Source: Enterobacter wuhouensis (GTDB taxonomy: Bacteria; Pseudomonadota; Gammaproteobacteria; Enterobacterales; Enterobacteriaceae). From it: a stretch of DNA of 64,000 nt. Both the position numbers and the translations under genes were made by a program. The stretch lies in contig NZ_SJOO01000004.1 of assembly GCF_004331265.1 (NCBI RefSeq), positions 248,001-312,000 of the forward strand, given 5' to 3'. The notes under the pieces are model-generated. The model had not been told where the DNA came from. It did no database searches and saw nothing but the letters and a program-made list of their open reading frames with translations. How positions within the stretch are numbered: position 1 is the first letter of the stretch; every line of letters begins with the position of its first letter. Of the stretch, positions 10,229 to 18,604 are shown piece by piece.

Positions 10229-10846
10229 TTACTTCGCTTTCAGGTCGTTTTTGACGCTTTTTACGCCATCAATGGCTTTCGCGATGGTTTCAGCACGTTC
10301 AATTTGCGCCTGGGAATCTACCGTACCGGAAAGCTGAACCACACCGTCGGTGGTTTCCACTTTCACTTTTCGTGAAGGTACGATGTCATCTGCTAAGAGT
10401 TTAGCTTTGATTTCGCTGGTGGTTGCCGCATCCCCGGCATAACCTTTCACAGAGGAGTCTTTAGCATCACGGACGTGCAGTTTGTCGCTCACGTCGGTTA
10501 CGCCTTCAACACCCTTGGCCACCTTCACTGCCTGTTCAGCCTGAGCCTGGCTTTCAACGAAACCACTCAGGGTGACAACTTTCTTATCGGTTTTAACGGA
10601 AATATCGGTGCTCTTGATGGCTTCATCATCCACCAGCGCGGCTTTCACTTTTGCTGTGATTGAGCTGTCATCCATGAAATTACCGACTTTATTCATAGAG
10701 CTATCGATTTTTTCCCCTGCGGTATCAGCAGTGGACTGCGCTTTATCCATGGTGCTGGTTTCCGCCAGGGCAGAACCACTTACCAGGACGCTACCCAATG
10801 TCACAGCCAGCAGAGTTTTAGAAATCTTCAGTCTTGTCATATTCAT
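10229..10846 (-). CDS. osmY: OsmY, periplasmic stress chaperone with two BON domains
   Basis: A 205-residue protein with a signal peptide (residues 1-28, cleavage after SALA) and two BON domains (about residues 58-125 and 137-203), each with the VKVxxGVxxVxxxL pattern. E. coli OsmY is a sigma-S-dependent, hyperosmotically induced periplasmic protein that aids folding of secreted proteins and binds membranes. Start MNMTRLKIS matches the E. coli start. It is monocistronic here, with a 300-bp upstream gap that should hold its promoter. Confidence 0.96.
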   Translation of the reverse strand: MNMTRLKISKTLLAVTLGSVLVSGSALAETSTMDKAQSTADTAGEKIDSSMNKVGNFMDDSSITAKVKAALVDDEAIKSTDISVKTDKKVVTLSGFVESQAQAEQAVKVAKGVEGVTDVSDKLHVRDAKDSSVKGYAGDAATTSEIKAKLLADDIVPSRKVKVETTDGVVQLSGTVDSQAQIERAETIAKAIDGVKSVKNDLKAK

Positions 10847-11118
10847 CGATGTATTCCTGTGTTTTGCCCGTTATTCGGGCGACAAACTTCCCTTATTGCT
10901 AGTTTTATATGTTGCGAATAAACACACGGGCGAAATGGAGAACGTTGAGTCATGCATTGAACAGTTAATTCATCCGTGCCCGGTGCTAAACACTGAGTTA
11001 AATATAGATCACTCTCACAGCGCCGCTTTCAAAATTGGGCAAAAAACGCGCGAATGACATGAAATTGCGATGAATTAAGAACATTCCGCAAGGGATTAAT
11101 AAGACAGGAATTAAAGAC
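10847..11118. other. Intergenic region upstream of osmY
   Basis: The gap between prfC (stop 11151) and osmY (start 10846) holds the osmY leader and promoter and, at its far end, the prfC terminator. GCCCGTTATTCGGGC just upstream of osmY is a small hairpin. No gene of convincing length is seen on either strand. Confidence 0.5.
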
Positions 11119-11140
11119 GAGCACGGCGGCAGCCGTGCTC
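11119..11140 (-). terminator. Terminator of prfC
   Basis: GAGCACGGC and GCCGTGCTC form a perfect 9-bp stem around GGCA, 11 bp after the prfC stop. On the minus strand it is followed by GTCTTTAATT, a moderate U-tract. Confidence 0.75.
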
Positions 11141-11150
11141 TGAGGGGGGA

Positions 11151-12740
11151 TTAGTGCTCGCGGGTTTTACGGAACTGAACGTCAGGATAACGTTCCTGCG
11201 TCAGGTTCAGGTTCACCATGGTTGGGGCGATATAGGTCAGGTTATCGCCGCCATCCAGCGCCAGCTGGATCTCGTTCTTACGCTTAAATTCTTCGAATTT
11301 CTTCACGTCAGAACATTCAACCCAGCGCGCCGTTGCCACGTTTACGGATTCGTAAATCGCTTCAACGTTGTACTCGCTCTTCAGGCGCGCAACCACCACG
11401 TCGAACTGCAGCACACCGACCGCGCCCACGATCAGGTCGTTGTTCGCGATTGGGCGGAACACCTGCACGGCGCCCTCTTCTGAGAGCTGAACCAGGCCTT
11501 TCAGCAGCTGTTTCTGCTTCAGCGGGTCGCGCAGGCGAATGCGACGGAACAGTTCCGGCGCGAAGTTCGGAATGCCGGTGAACTTCATCATTTCGCCCTG
11601 GGTGAAGGTATCGCCGATCTGGATAGTACCGTGGTTATGCAGGCCGATGATGTCGCCCGGATAGGCCTCTTCAACGTGCGAACGGTCGCCCGCCATAAAG
11701 GTCAGCGCGTCGGAGATGACAACGTCTTTCCCGATACGGACCTGGCGCAGCTTCATGCCCTTCTCATATTTACCGGACACCACGCGCATGAACGCTACGC
11801 GGTCGCGGTGTTTCGGGTCCATGTTGGCCTGAATTTTAAAGACGAAGCCGGTGAACTTCTCTTCCTGCGCTTCGACTTCGCGGGTGTCGGTTTTGCGCGG
11901 CATTGGGCGCGGCGCCCACTCCACCAGACCGTCGAGCATATGGTCAACGCCAAAGTTACCCAGCGCGGTACCGAAGAACACCGGCGTAATTTCGCCCGCC
12001 AGGAACAGCTCTTTATCGAACTCGTGGGACGCACCTTTCACCAGCTCCAGCTCGTCGCGCAGCTGCGCGGCCAGCTCTTCACCAACCGCAGCGTCCAGCT
12101 CAGGGTTGTCCAGGCCTTTTACCACGCGGACTTCCTGAATGGTGTGGCCCTTACCGGTCTGATACAGGTAGGTTTCGTCTTTATAGAGGTGGTAAACACC
12201 TTTAAACAGCTTGCCGCAGCCGATCGGCCAGGTGATTGGCGCACAGGCGATCTTCAGCTCGCTTTCAACCTCGTCCATCACTTCCATCGGATCGCGGATG
12301 TCACGGTCGAGTTTGTTCATAAAGGTGAGGATCGGCGTGTCGCGCAGACGGGTGACTTCCATCAGCTTACGGGTCCGGTCTTCTACACCTTTCGCGGCGT
12401 CGATCACCATCAGGCAGCAGTCCACCGCCGTCAGGGTGCGGTAGGTATCTTCGGAGAAGTCTTCGTGGCCCGGGGTGTCCAGCAGGTTCACCAGGCAGTC
12501 GTGATACGGGAACTGCATCACGGAGGTGGTAATCGAAATACCACGCTGCTTTTCCATCTCCATCCAGTCAGATTTTGCGTGCTGGCTGGAGCCACGGCCC
12601 TTAACGGTACCGGCAGTCTGGATCGCCTGTCCGAACAGCAGCACCTTCTCGGTGATGGTCGTTTTACCGGCATCCGGGTGCGAGATAATGGCAAAAGTGC
12701 GGCGCTTGGCCACCTCCTGCAGATAAGGAGACAACGTCAT
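11151..12740 (-). CDS. prfC: Peptide chain release factor 3
   Basis: A 529-residue translational GTPase. Motifs in order: P-loop SHPDAGKTT near residue 20, switch I with ISITTSV near residue 71, DTPGHEDF near residue 92, and NKLD near residue 146, followed by an EF-Tu-like domain 2 and a domain 3. RF3-GTP removes RF1/RF2 from the ribosome after peptide release. Start [10 protein letters not shown] and the length match E. coli. It is flanked by its own terminator and is separated from yjjG by 91 bp. Confidence 0.98.
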   Translation of the reverse strand: MTLSPYLQEVAKRRTFAIISHPDAGKTTITEKVLLFGQAIQTAGTVKGRGSSQHAKSDWMEMEKQRGISITTSVMQFPYHDCLVNLLDTPGHEDFSEDTYRTLTAVDCCLMVIDAAKGVEDRTRKLMEVTRLRDTPILTFMNKLDRDIRDPMEVMDEVESELKIACAPITWPIGCGKLFKGVYHLYKDETYLYQTGKGHTIQEVRVVKGLDNPELDAAVGEELAAQLRDELELVKGASHEFDKELFLAGEITPVFFGTALGNFGVDHMLDGLVEWAPRPMPRKTDTREVEAQEEKFTGFVFKIQANMDPKHRDRVAFMRVVSGKYEKGMKLRQVRIGKDVVISDALTFMAGDRSHVEEAYPGDIIGLHNHGTIQIGDTFTQGEMMKFTGIPNFAPELFRRIRLRDPLKQKQLLKGLVQLSEEGAVQVFRPIANNDLIVGAVGVLQFDVVVARLKSEYNVEAIYESVNVATARWVECSDVKKFEEFKRKNEIQLALDGGDNLTYIAPTMVNLNLTQERYPDVQFRKTREH

Positions 12741-12831
12741 AATTAAATCTTCTTTTATAAGCGCGGCAGCACGCCACGCATCATGGAATACGAAATTGCG
12801 GCTATTTTACCCATCAACGGGGGGCAGGCAA

Positions 12832-13509
12832 TCATTGTTTACACAGGAGCTGCTCCAGTTCGCTTAATGACGAGACGGTCCAGGTCGGCTCGATGCCTTC
12901 CGGCTGCACGCGGCCGTGCGCATTTAACCAGACGGTCGACAGACCGGACCTGATGCCGCCAAGAATATCGGACTCTGCGGTATCCCCTACCATCAGCACG
13001 CGGTCGCGGTCAGGGTTGCCGGCCTTCGCCAGCGCGTAATCAAAAATACGCGGGTCCGGCTTCGGCACGCCCACCTCTTCGGAGATCACCAGCGCGTCAA
13101 AATGATCCCGCAGGCCGGTGCGCTCGAGGCGGATCTGCTGCAGCGCGGTAAAGCCGTTGGTGATAATCCCGAGCTTCGCCTTGCCTTTAAGTGAATCCAG
13201 CAGGGAAACTGCGCCAGGCAATGGCGCGCAGATATCCGCCATGGCGTTCAGGAAGGCATCGTTCAGCGCCCCCGGGCTCACGTTCAGGCGTTCGGCCCAC
13301 ACGTCGAAGCGCTGGTGCTGCAGTTGTAACGCGGTGATGGCCCCATTCTGGTAATCCACCCACAGCGGCTTGTTCACCGCCTGATAGTCCTGAAAATCTT
13401 CAGCGGTGAAGGTCACGCTATAGTCGAGAAACATCCGCTGTAGGCCGCCGAATGAGTCAAACGTAAACAGCGTTTCGTCGGCATCAAAGAAAATCCAGTC
13501 CCATTTCAT
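12832..13509 (-). CDS. yjjG: Pyrimidine 5'-nucleotidase YjjG (HAD family)
   Basis: A 225-residue HAD hydrolase. The nucleophile motif DADETLF lies at residues 9-15, the motif II threonine in ITNG near residue 117, and motif [10 protein letters not shown] near residue 176. E. coli YjjG dephosphorylates dUMP, UMP and dTMP and protects against mutagenic pyrimidine analogues. It follows rimI by 20 bp on the same strand and is probably co-transcribed with holD-rimI. Confidence 0.96.
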   Translation of the reverse strand: MKWDWIFFDADETLFTFDSFGGLQRMFLDYSVTFTAEDFQDYQAVNKPLWVDYQNGAITALQLQHQRFDVWAERLNVSPGALNDAFLNAMADICAPLPGAVSLLDSLKGKAKLGIITNGFTALQQIRLERTGLRDHFDALVISEEVGVPKPDPRIFDYALAKAGNPDRDRVLMVGDTAESDILGGIRSGLSTVWLNAHGRVQPEGIEPTWTVSSLSELEQLLCKQ

Positions 13510-13529
13510 CGTTACAACCTTATTATTTG

Positions 13530-13973
13530 TTATCCAATCGGCAGAGCCATAATGATGGCGTCTTCACGTCCCTCTGCAGTGGGGTAGTAGTTACGGCGGA
13601 TTGTCGCCTCGTTAAAGCCTAAGCTTTCATAGAGCGCGATGGCGGCGACGTTCGACGCGCGCACCTCCAGCCACAGGGTGAAAACGTCACGGGTTTCGAG
13701 CGCCCGAATGAGGTGCTCGAGCAGTTCTCTCCCCAGCCCACGGCGCTGAAACGCAGGATCAACCGCAATGTTAAACAGCGTCGCTTCATCAAGAACGACC
13801 TGGGTAATCGCAAACGCCGCCATTTTGCCATCGACGTCCATGCGGTAGTTCAGATACCGTTCGCCCTGGTTGCTGGCGAAGGTTTTTTCGCTCCACGGAA
13901 AGGCGTGGGCGCGTTTTTCAATCTCGAATGCCGTCGTCAGATCAGGCGTCGTGAGGGAAGAAATCGTGTTCAT
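13530..13973 (-). CDS. rimI: Ribosomal protein S18 N-alpha-acetyltransferase
   Basis: A 147-residue GNAT protein starting [12 protein letters not shown]. The acetyl-CoA binding motif is [10 protein letters not shown] near residues 79-88, and the C-terminal [14 protein letters not shown] segment resembles E. coli RimI, which acetylates the N-terminal alanine of S18. It overlaps holD by 32 bp, the same arrangement as in E. coli, so translation is coupled. Confidence 0.96.
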   Translation of the reverse strand: MNTISSLTTPDLTTAFEIEKRAHAFPWSEKTFASNQGERYLNYRMDVDGKMAAFAITQVVLDEATLFNIAVDPAFQRRGLGRELLEHLIRALETRDVFTLWLEVRASNVAAIALYESLGFNEATIRRNYYPTAEGREDAIIMALPIG

Positions 13974-14355
13974 ATTCGCAGATTTGTTGCCATAGCGCGC
14001 GACGCGCGTTTGGGTCGGCCTTCAGTTCGTCAAGCGCTGGCGAGGAGATTTGGCTCCCCTGCAGAGAGGTCGCGTCCGTCTCACCCAAACGCCAGCTGTT
14101 GCAGCGGCTGTCAGGGGGGAGCATCGCTACCCGATCTGGTGTTAGCGGTAAAACCTGATCGGACGTCAGCTTCAGGCTGCGAAGGACATCACCGATAAGG
14201 GGTTCATTCAGGGCAGGCATTTCCTCCGCCACCATCACCAGGCGCACGTGCGCAGGGATGGAGATGGCGATTTCGCCCTGCAACGCCGTCGGGCGACGCA
14301 AGGCCCACTGGGTAATGCCCAGCTGCTGCAACTGCCAGTCTCGTCGGGATGTCAT
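13942..14355 (-). CDS. holD: DNA polymerase III psi subunit
   Basis: A 137-residue protein starting MTSRRDWQLQQLGITQWALRRP, which matches the conserved HolD N-terminus that binds the chi subunit. Psi links chi (and so SSB) to the clamp loader. It heads the holD-rimI-yjjG group and is divergent from rsmC with about 100 bp between them. The C-terminus overlaps the start of rimI. Confidence 0.96.
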   Translation of the reverse strand: MTSRRDWQLQQLGITQWALRRPTALQGEIAISIPAHVRLVMVAEEMPALNEPLIGDVLRSLKLTSDQVLPLTPDRVAMLPPDSRCNSWRLGETDATSLQGSQISSPALDELKADPNARRALWQQICEYEHDFFPHDA

Positions 14356-14457
14356 AGGGAAAACTCCTGTCTCTCAGGCGCGCAAATATAGCAAATGTGT
14401 CGAAAGTGCGCCATCTACCTACTATAATCCCCGCCTGAGTTTATTGAGGAACAATTC

Positions 14458-15486
14458 ATGTCTGCATTTACCCCGGCAAGTGAAGTCTTGCTGCGCCACA
14501 GTGATGATTTCGAACAAAGCCGTATTCTGTTTGCCGGAGATATGCAGGATGACCTGCCTGCGCGTTTCGACTGTGCTGAAAGCCGTGCCCACACCCAGTA
14601 CTACCACCACTGGCAGGTGCTGAGCCGCCAGATGGGCGAGCGCGCGCGCTTTAGCCTGGTGGCGGAGCAGAGCGATGTTGCCGACTGCGATACGCTGATC
14701 TACTACTGGCCGAAGAACAAGCCGGAAGCGCAGTTCCAGCTGATGAACCTGCTCTCCCTGCTGCCGGTCGGCTGCGATATCTTCGTGGTCGGTGAGAACC
14801 GCAGCGGTGTGCGCAGTGCTGAACAGATGCTGGAAGACTACGCGCCGCTGAACAAAGTCGACAGCGCCCGCCGCTGTGGCCTGTACCACGGTCGTCTGGA
14901 AAAACAGGCAACCTTCGATGCCGAAGCCTTCTGGGGCGAGTACGAGCTTGACGGCCTGACCATCAAAACCCTCCCGGGCGTGTTCAGCCGCGACTATCTG
15001 GACGTGGGAAGCAAGCTGCTGTTATCTACCCTGACGCCGCACACTAAGGGCAAAGTGCTGGACGTGGGCTGCGGCGCGGGCGTGCTGTCAACGGTGCTTG
15101 CCAGCCATTCGCCTAAAGTGCGTTTAACCTTGTGTGACGTCAGCGCCCCGGCGGTGGAAGCCAGCCGCGCAACGCTCGCCGCAAACGGCATTGAAGGCGA
15201 CGTGGTTGCCAGCAACGTCTTCTCCGACGTCACCGGGCGCTTCGACATGATCATCTCCAACCCGCCGTTCCACGACGGTATGGAAACCAGCCTGGAAGCG
15301 GCACAAACGCTGATCCGTGGCGCAACCCGTCACCTTAACAGCGGCGGCGAGCTGCGTATCGTCGCGAACGCCTTCCTGGCCTACCCGAAAGTGCTGGATG
15401 AAACCTTCGGCTTCCACGAGGTGATCGCCCAGACTGGCCGTTTCAAAGTGTACCGCACCGTGATGACGCGTCAGGCGAAGAAATAA
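14458..15486 (+). CDS. rsmC: 16S rRNA m2G1207 methyltransferase
   Basis: A 342-residue protein made of two methyltransferase-like domains. The N-terminal one is degenerate; the C-terminal one has the SAM motif [10 protein letters not shown] near residue 202 and the catalytic NPPFHDG motif near residue 268. It methylates G1207 of 16S rRNA in the 30S subunit. TGAGGA lies 6 nt before the ATG. It is transcribed divergently from holD. Confidence 0.97.
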   Translation: MSAFTPASEVLLRHSDDFEQSRILFAGDMQDDLPARFDCAESRAHTQYYHHWQVLSRQMGERARFSLVAEQSDVADCDTLIYYWPKNKPEAQFQLMNLLSLLPVGCDIFVVGENRSGVRSAEQMLEDYAPLNKVDSARRCGLYHGRLEKQATFDAEAFWGEYELDGLTIKTLPGVFSRDYLDVGSKLLLSTLTPHTKGKVLDVGCGAGVLSTVLASHSPKVRLTLCDVSAPAVEASRATLAANGIEGDVVASNVFSDVTGRFDMIISNPPFHDGMETSLEAAQTLIRGATRHLNSGGELRIVANAFLAYPKVLDETFGFHEVIAQTGRFKVYRTVMTRQAKK

Positions 15487-15500
15487 TTCGCCATGTAATG

Positions 15501-15530
15501 CAGGCCGGATAAGCGCCAGCGCCATCCGGC
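15501..15530. repeat. REP palindrome after rsmC
   Basis: CAGGCCGGATAAGCG and CGCCATCCGGC, REP Y-type arms, 15 bp after the rsmC stop and before the tRNA-Leu promoter. Confidence 0.75.
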
Positions 15531-15591
15531 AAGCAGGCGTTTCAGTTCCGGCCATTTTTGCAGCAATCAATAAAACGTGCGCACTTTTCTG

Positions 15592-15619
15592 TTGACGTAA
15601 AGCTGAAAACATCTAGAAT
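15592..15619 (+). promoter_or_regulatory. Promoter of the leu tRNA operon
   Basis: TTGACG (15592-15597) and TAGAAT (15614-15619) with 16 bp between, followed by GCGCCTCC, a G+C-rich discriminator typical of stringently controlled stable-RNA promoters. The first tRNA begins 42 bp after the -10 element. Confidence 0.8.
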
Positions 15620-15660
15620 GCGCCTCCGTGGTTACGATACTTTTACAGTGTCGATGGTAT

Positions 15661-15747
15661 GCGAAGGTGGCGGAATTGGTAGACGCGCTAGCTTCAGGTG
15701 TTAGTGTCCTTACGGATGTGGGGGTTCGAGTCCCCCCCCTCGCACCA
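15661..15747 (+). tRNA. leuQ: tRNA-Leu(CAG), copy 1
   Basis: An 87-nt class II tRNA. GCGAAGG pairs with the CCTCGCACCA 3' end, the anticodon loop is CTTCAGGTG (anticodon CAG), and the variable arm pairs GTCC with GGAT around TTAC. CCA is encoded. It corresponds to the E. coli leuQPV array; which symbol belongs to which copy is by order only. Confidence 0.96.
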
Positions 15748-15775
15748 TAAATCACGTTGATATTGCTCGCACTGG

Positions 15776-15861
15776 GCGAAGGTGGCGGAATTGGTAGACG
15801 CGCTAGCTTCAGGTGTTAGTGTCCTTAGGATGTGGGGGTTCGAGTCCCCCCCCTCGCACCA
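15776..15861 (+). tRNA. leuP: tRNA-Leu(CAG), copy 2, one base shorter
   Basis: 86 nt, identical to its neighbours except that the variable-arm loop reads TTA instead of TTAC (CCTTAGGAT against CCTTACGGAT). The 4-bp variable stem is kept with a 3-nt loop, so the tRNA is probably functional. It lies 28 bp after copy 1. Confidence 0.93.
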
Positions 15862-15893
15862 ACGAGGCGATATCAAAATAGTAAGATGACTGT

Positions 15894-15980
15894 GCGAAGG
15901 TGGCGGAATTGGTAGACGCGCTAGCTTCAGGTGTTAGTGTCCTTACGGATGTGGGGGTTCGAGTCCCCCCCCTCGCACCA
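15894..15980 (+). tRNA. leuV: tRNA-Leu(CAG), copy 3
   Basis: 87 nt and identical to copy 1, including anticodon CAG and encoded CCA. It lies 32 bp after copy 2 in the same transcript. No strong terminator is visible right after it. Confidence 0.96.
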
Positions 15981-16031
15981 ATTATCTTGCTTCTCTCCTG
16001 TCGTTTTCCTGTAGTGCCTCATTTTTCCCTG

Positions 16032-16262
16032 TTACTTCAAACTCATCAGTATCACCAGTATTCCGCTGACCAGCGCGACGCATGATGGCAATAACACAAA
16101 ATGCCGCAACTGCTTATGCCAAATCATCGCAGACGTCACCAGCAATCCTGACACAATGATGGCTTTCCAGATATCGATAGAGAGATCGGCAAACATCAGA
16201 CCGCCAAGTATTGCCCCCGGCAGTAATACCCCCCAACCACTTCCCAGCGCCCTGTGCAACAT
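16032..16262 (-). CDS. DUF1435-type small inner membrane protein, probably Fur-regulated
   Basis: A 76-residue protein starting MLHRALGSGWGVLLPGAILGG, with about three hydrophobic segments and almost no soluble part. I recognise it as the DUF1435 family, found at this place in Salmonella next to a GGDEF gene. The in-frame ATG at 16301 would put the coding region over a 17-of-19 Fur box (16281-16299); with the start at 16262 that box lies 19-37 bp upstream, where a repressor site is expected. Function is unknown. Fur control and closeness to fhuF suggest an iron-related membrane role (inference). Confidence 0.75.
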   Translation of the reverse strand: MLHRALGSGWGVLLPGAILGGLMFADLSIDIWKAIIVSGLLVTSAMIWHKQLRHFVLLPSCVALVSGILVILMSLK

Positions 16263-16280
16263 GATCCGCCCTTTCAAACC

Positions 16281-16299
16281 GATAATGATAACCAATATC
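16281..16299 (-). promoter_or_regulatory. Strong Fur box upstream of the DUF1435 gene
   Basis: GATAATGATAACCAATATC matches the 19-bp Fur consensus GATAATGATAATCATTATC at 17 positions. A second, weaker A+T-rich match continues at about 16305-16323. On the minus strand this overlaps the expected promoter of the DUF1435 gene. Confidence 0.75.
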
Positions 16300-16516
16300 A
16301 TATGATATAAATTATCATTTGTCAGCTCGCACCGTTAAAATCCCGCGACCTTTACCTTTCCCATAATGACAGCAAATGTGTAAGGTGATAAATTGCTCAC
16401 CTGTTAACTTCCTATAAAGTTTATCTGATAATTACAATTCAATTTTTTTGCTTTCACTATCCCAGAACAACACCTATTTATCTGTTTTAATTAAATATTA
16501 TTAAAAAAGCACGAAT

Positions 16517-17581
16517 ATGACATCACAATCCTGGCGGTCTTTGGTCAATAGCAAATATCAATTATCTTTACGTTTATTTCTTTTTCTGAACGCAATATCT
16601 GCGCTGTTCTCGGTAACAAACCCGCTCTATTCCGTGCGCGTATTATCTGTTCCGCTGTTTGCCGTGTTTACGCTAAGTGCGGGCCTGCTCATCTGGCACG
16701 GAAAGGACGGCACGCGAAAAATAAATATTCCCATCGTTTCGGCCATCTTCGGTATTTTATGGGCCTGGCAGATCGCCTCTAAATTCTCGTTAATTACTCA
16801 CGATCGGGCGACATATTTGAACATGGCGCTGTTGACGGTGCTCTTTATTGGTTCGCTGGCGTTTGCCAGCAATATCAAAGCCTTCACGCTGCATTCACTG
16901 CCTGCATTTATTGTTTGCCTGTGGCTCGGCGATCCGGATAGCTGGTTAAGGATGATCTACTCTTTTGCGCTTCCCGTGGTGGCGATTGGCATTCATCACG
17001 TCCTGCAAAGACGCAACGACCGGTTCGCACAGGAGTTGCTCTCCCGCCTGCTGGAAGAACGAGAAACGCTTACCGACCTCAGCATGATGGACCCGCTTAC
17101 CGGCCTTTATAATCGCCGCGGCCTGCAGAGTCGGCTGGATAACCTGCCAACGGTGGAGAACGGCGAGCACTTTGTGCTGCTGCTGGATATTGACCATTTC
17201 AAAGCGTACAACGACCACTACGGCCATATGATGGGGGATCAGGCGTTGATCCGCGTCTCTGCCGCCATTCGGGATGCCGTCCGTTCGCGTGATATCGTTG
17301 CGCGCTTCGGCGGCGAAGAGTTTATGGTGCTGCTGACGAATATCTCGCTGGAACATGCCCGCCAGACCGCAGAGCAGATCCGGCAGAAAGTGTATGATTT
17401 GAAAATCCCACATATGTTCAACGAAAGCGTCGCGACCAACGTCACCATCAGCATCGGCATCGCGATTTACGAGGGTGACGACGTTGAGCGTGCGCTGGAA
17501 AAAGCTGATAAAGCCCTCTACGAAGCGAAGCATATGGGACGCAACAGCATCCTGCTCAGCGACGAATTGCAGGCGATATAA
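16517..17581 (+). CDS. Membrane-bound diguanylate cyclase (GGDEF)
   Basis: A 354-residue protein. Residues 1-165 contain about six hydrophobic segments (a MASE-like sensor region), followed by a short linker and a GGDEF domain. The catalytic motif is GGEEF at residues 265-269, with an intact inhibitory-site RxxD (Arg256 to Asp259) five residues before it and the usual DPLTGLYNRR start near residue 192. It should make c-di-GMP at the inner membrane with product inhibition. It is divergent from the DUF1435 gene, an arrangement I recall from Salmonella (STM4551/STM4552). The ligand of the membrane domain is unknown. Confidence 0.9.
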   Translation: MTSQSWRSLVNSKYQLSLRLFLFLNAISALFSVTNPLYSVRVLSVPLFAVFTLSAGLLIWHGKDGTRKINIPIVSAIFGILWAWQIASKFSLITHDRATYLNMALLTVLFIGSLAFASNIKAFTLHSLPAFIVCLWLGDPDSWLRMIYSFALPVVAIGIHHVLQRRNDRFAQELLSRLLEERETLTDLSMMDPLTGLYNRRGLQSRLDNLPTVENGEHFVLLLDIDHFKAYNDHYGHMMGDQALIRVSAAIRDAVRSRDIVARFGGEEFMVLLTNISLEHARQTAEQIRQKVYDLKIPHMFNESVATNVTISIGIAIYEGDDVERALEKADKALYEAKHMGRNSILLSDELQAI

Positions 17582-17611
17582 ACGCAGCGTCATGCATCAG
17601 GGACAAAAGGC

Positions 17612-17660
17612 TTGCTATCGAAATGAGCAATAGTTAGGATTGGCAATCATTATCATTTAG
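17612..17660 (+). promoter_or_regulatory. fhuF promoter with overlapping Fur box
   Basis: TTGCTA (17612-17617) and TAGGAT (17635-17640) have a 17-bp spacer. The 19-mer at 17636-17654 matches the Fur consensus at 13 positions, and repeated ATCATT units continue to 17660. The site covers the -10 element and start point, so iron-Fur should block transcription. Confidence 0.75.
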
Positions 17661-17675
17661 ATTTCTATCCAAACT

Positions 17676-18464
17676 ATGGCCACACGTACCGTACAAGCCG
17701 TTGAACCTCTCCTCTGGCGAGCCAGTCTCTCCACGGGGAACGTTACGCTTGCGGACGCCATTCGCGACAAGATTGCAGAAACCCGAGCCCATCTGCTGGA
17801 TTTTATCAAGCTTGATGAAGCTCACCCGCACGCTGCGATGACGCTTTCCCAATGGCAGCGTTCTACAGAACTGCAGTCGCTGCTGGCCACCTATTCAGAC
17901 CACATCTATCGCAACCAGCCGACGCTTGCGCGGGAAAATAAACCGCTGATCTCGCTTTGGGCACAGTGGTATATCGGCTTGATGGTTCCTCCCCTCATGC
18001 TGGCCTTGTTAACCCAGAACAGCATGCTGGATCTCTCGCCGGATTATTTTCACGTCGAATTTCATGAAACCGGGCGCGCAGCCTGCTTCTGGATTGACTT
18101 ACACGAAGACCGGGACGCCAGCCTGCTTTCTGCTCAGGAACGTATGGAGCGACTCGTTACCCACGCGCTGGTTCCCGTAGTTGACGCGCTGGAAGCGACG
18201 GGAGAGATAAACGGTAAGCTTATCTGGAGCAATACCGGATATTTGATCCACTGGTATCTGACGGAGATGAAACCGCTGCTGGGCGATGAGAAGGTTGATG
18301 CGCTGCGCCAGTCCTGTTTCTTCGCAAAACAGCTTTCGGATGGGCGGGATAACCCCTTATTCCGTACCGTCGTCCCGCGTGACGGCCTTCTGGTGCGCCG
18401 TACCTGCTGTCAGCGCTATCGCCTGCCGGACGTGCAGCAGTGCGGGGATTGCACGCTGAAGTAG
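17676..18464 (+). CDS. fhuF: Siderophore-iron reductase FhuF
   Basis: A 262-residue cytoplasmic protein ending in the FhuF [2Fe-2S] signature C-C-x10-C-x2-C (RTCC, then CGDC). E. coli FhuF reduces ferric hydroxamate siderophores to release iron. The start MATRTVQ follows a Fur-box promoter by 16 bp; no clear Shine-Dalgarno sequence is visible. It lies between the diguanylate cyclase gene and the orphan PTS gene, and transcription runs towards a palindromic repeat and a bidirectional terminator. Confidence 0.93.
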   Translation: MATRTVQAVEPLLWRASLSTGNVTLADAIRDKIAETRAHLLDFIKLDEAHPHAAMTLSQWQRSTELQSLLATYSDHIYRNQPTLARENKPLISLWAQWYIGLMVPPLMLALLTQNSMLDLSPDYFHVEFHETGRAACFWIDLHEDRDASLLSAQERMERLVTHALVPVVDALEATGEINGKLIWSNTGYLIHWYLTEMKPLLGDEKVDALRQSCFFAKQLSDGRDNPLFRTVVPRDGLLVRRTCCQRYRLPDVQQCGDCTLK

Positions 18465-18475
18465 TGCCGTTAATT

Positions 18476-18560
18476 GCCCGGTGGCGCTTCGCTTGCCGGG
18501 CCTACAAACACTGGCCCGGCCTGATGCCCTCACCCTGTCCCTCTCCTACAGGGAGAGAGA
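18476..18560. repeat. Composite of two palindromic repeats after fhuF
   Basis: A Y-type REP (GCCCGGTGGCG to GCCGGGCCTAC, 18476-18504) is followed by a CCCTCTCC/GGGAGAG palindrome (about 18525-18560). The pairing of both repeat families also occurs at 1785-1857. Confidence 0.7.
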
Positions 18561-18570
18561 ACAAACACTA

Positions 18571-18600
18571 AAAACGGCAACATGAGTTGCCGTTTTGCTT
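18571..18600. terminator. Bidirectional terminator between fhuF and PTS EIIC genes
   Basis: AAAACGGCAAC (18571-18581) and GTTGCCGTTTT (18586-18596) form an 11-bp stem around ATGA. The T-rich side on either strand makes it suitable for both convergent genes. Confidence 0.85.
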
Positions 18601-18604
18601 TTAC

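Noticed and set aside
13942..13973. Overlap of rimI and holD as a sign of misassembly
   Set aside because: The same overlap exists in E. coli and both proteins align over their whole lengths.
15661..15980. Three long direct repeats, first considered as a CRISPR-like array
   Set aside because: Each repeat is a complete 86-87-nt tRNA-Leu with anticodon CAG and encoded CCA; spacers are short operon gaps.
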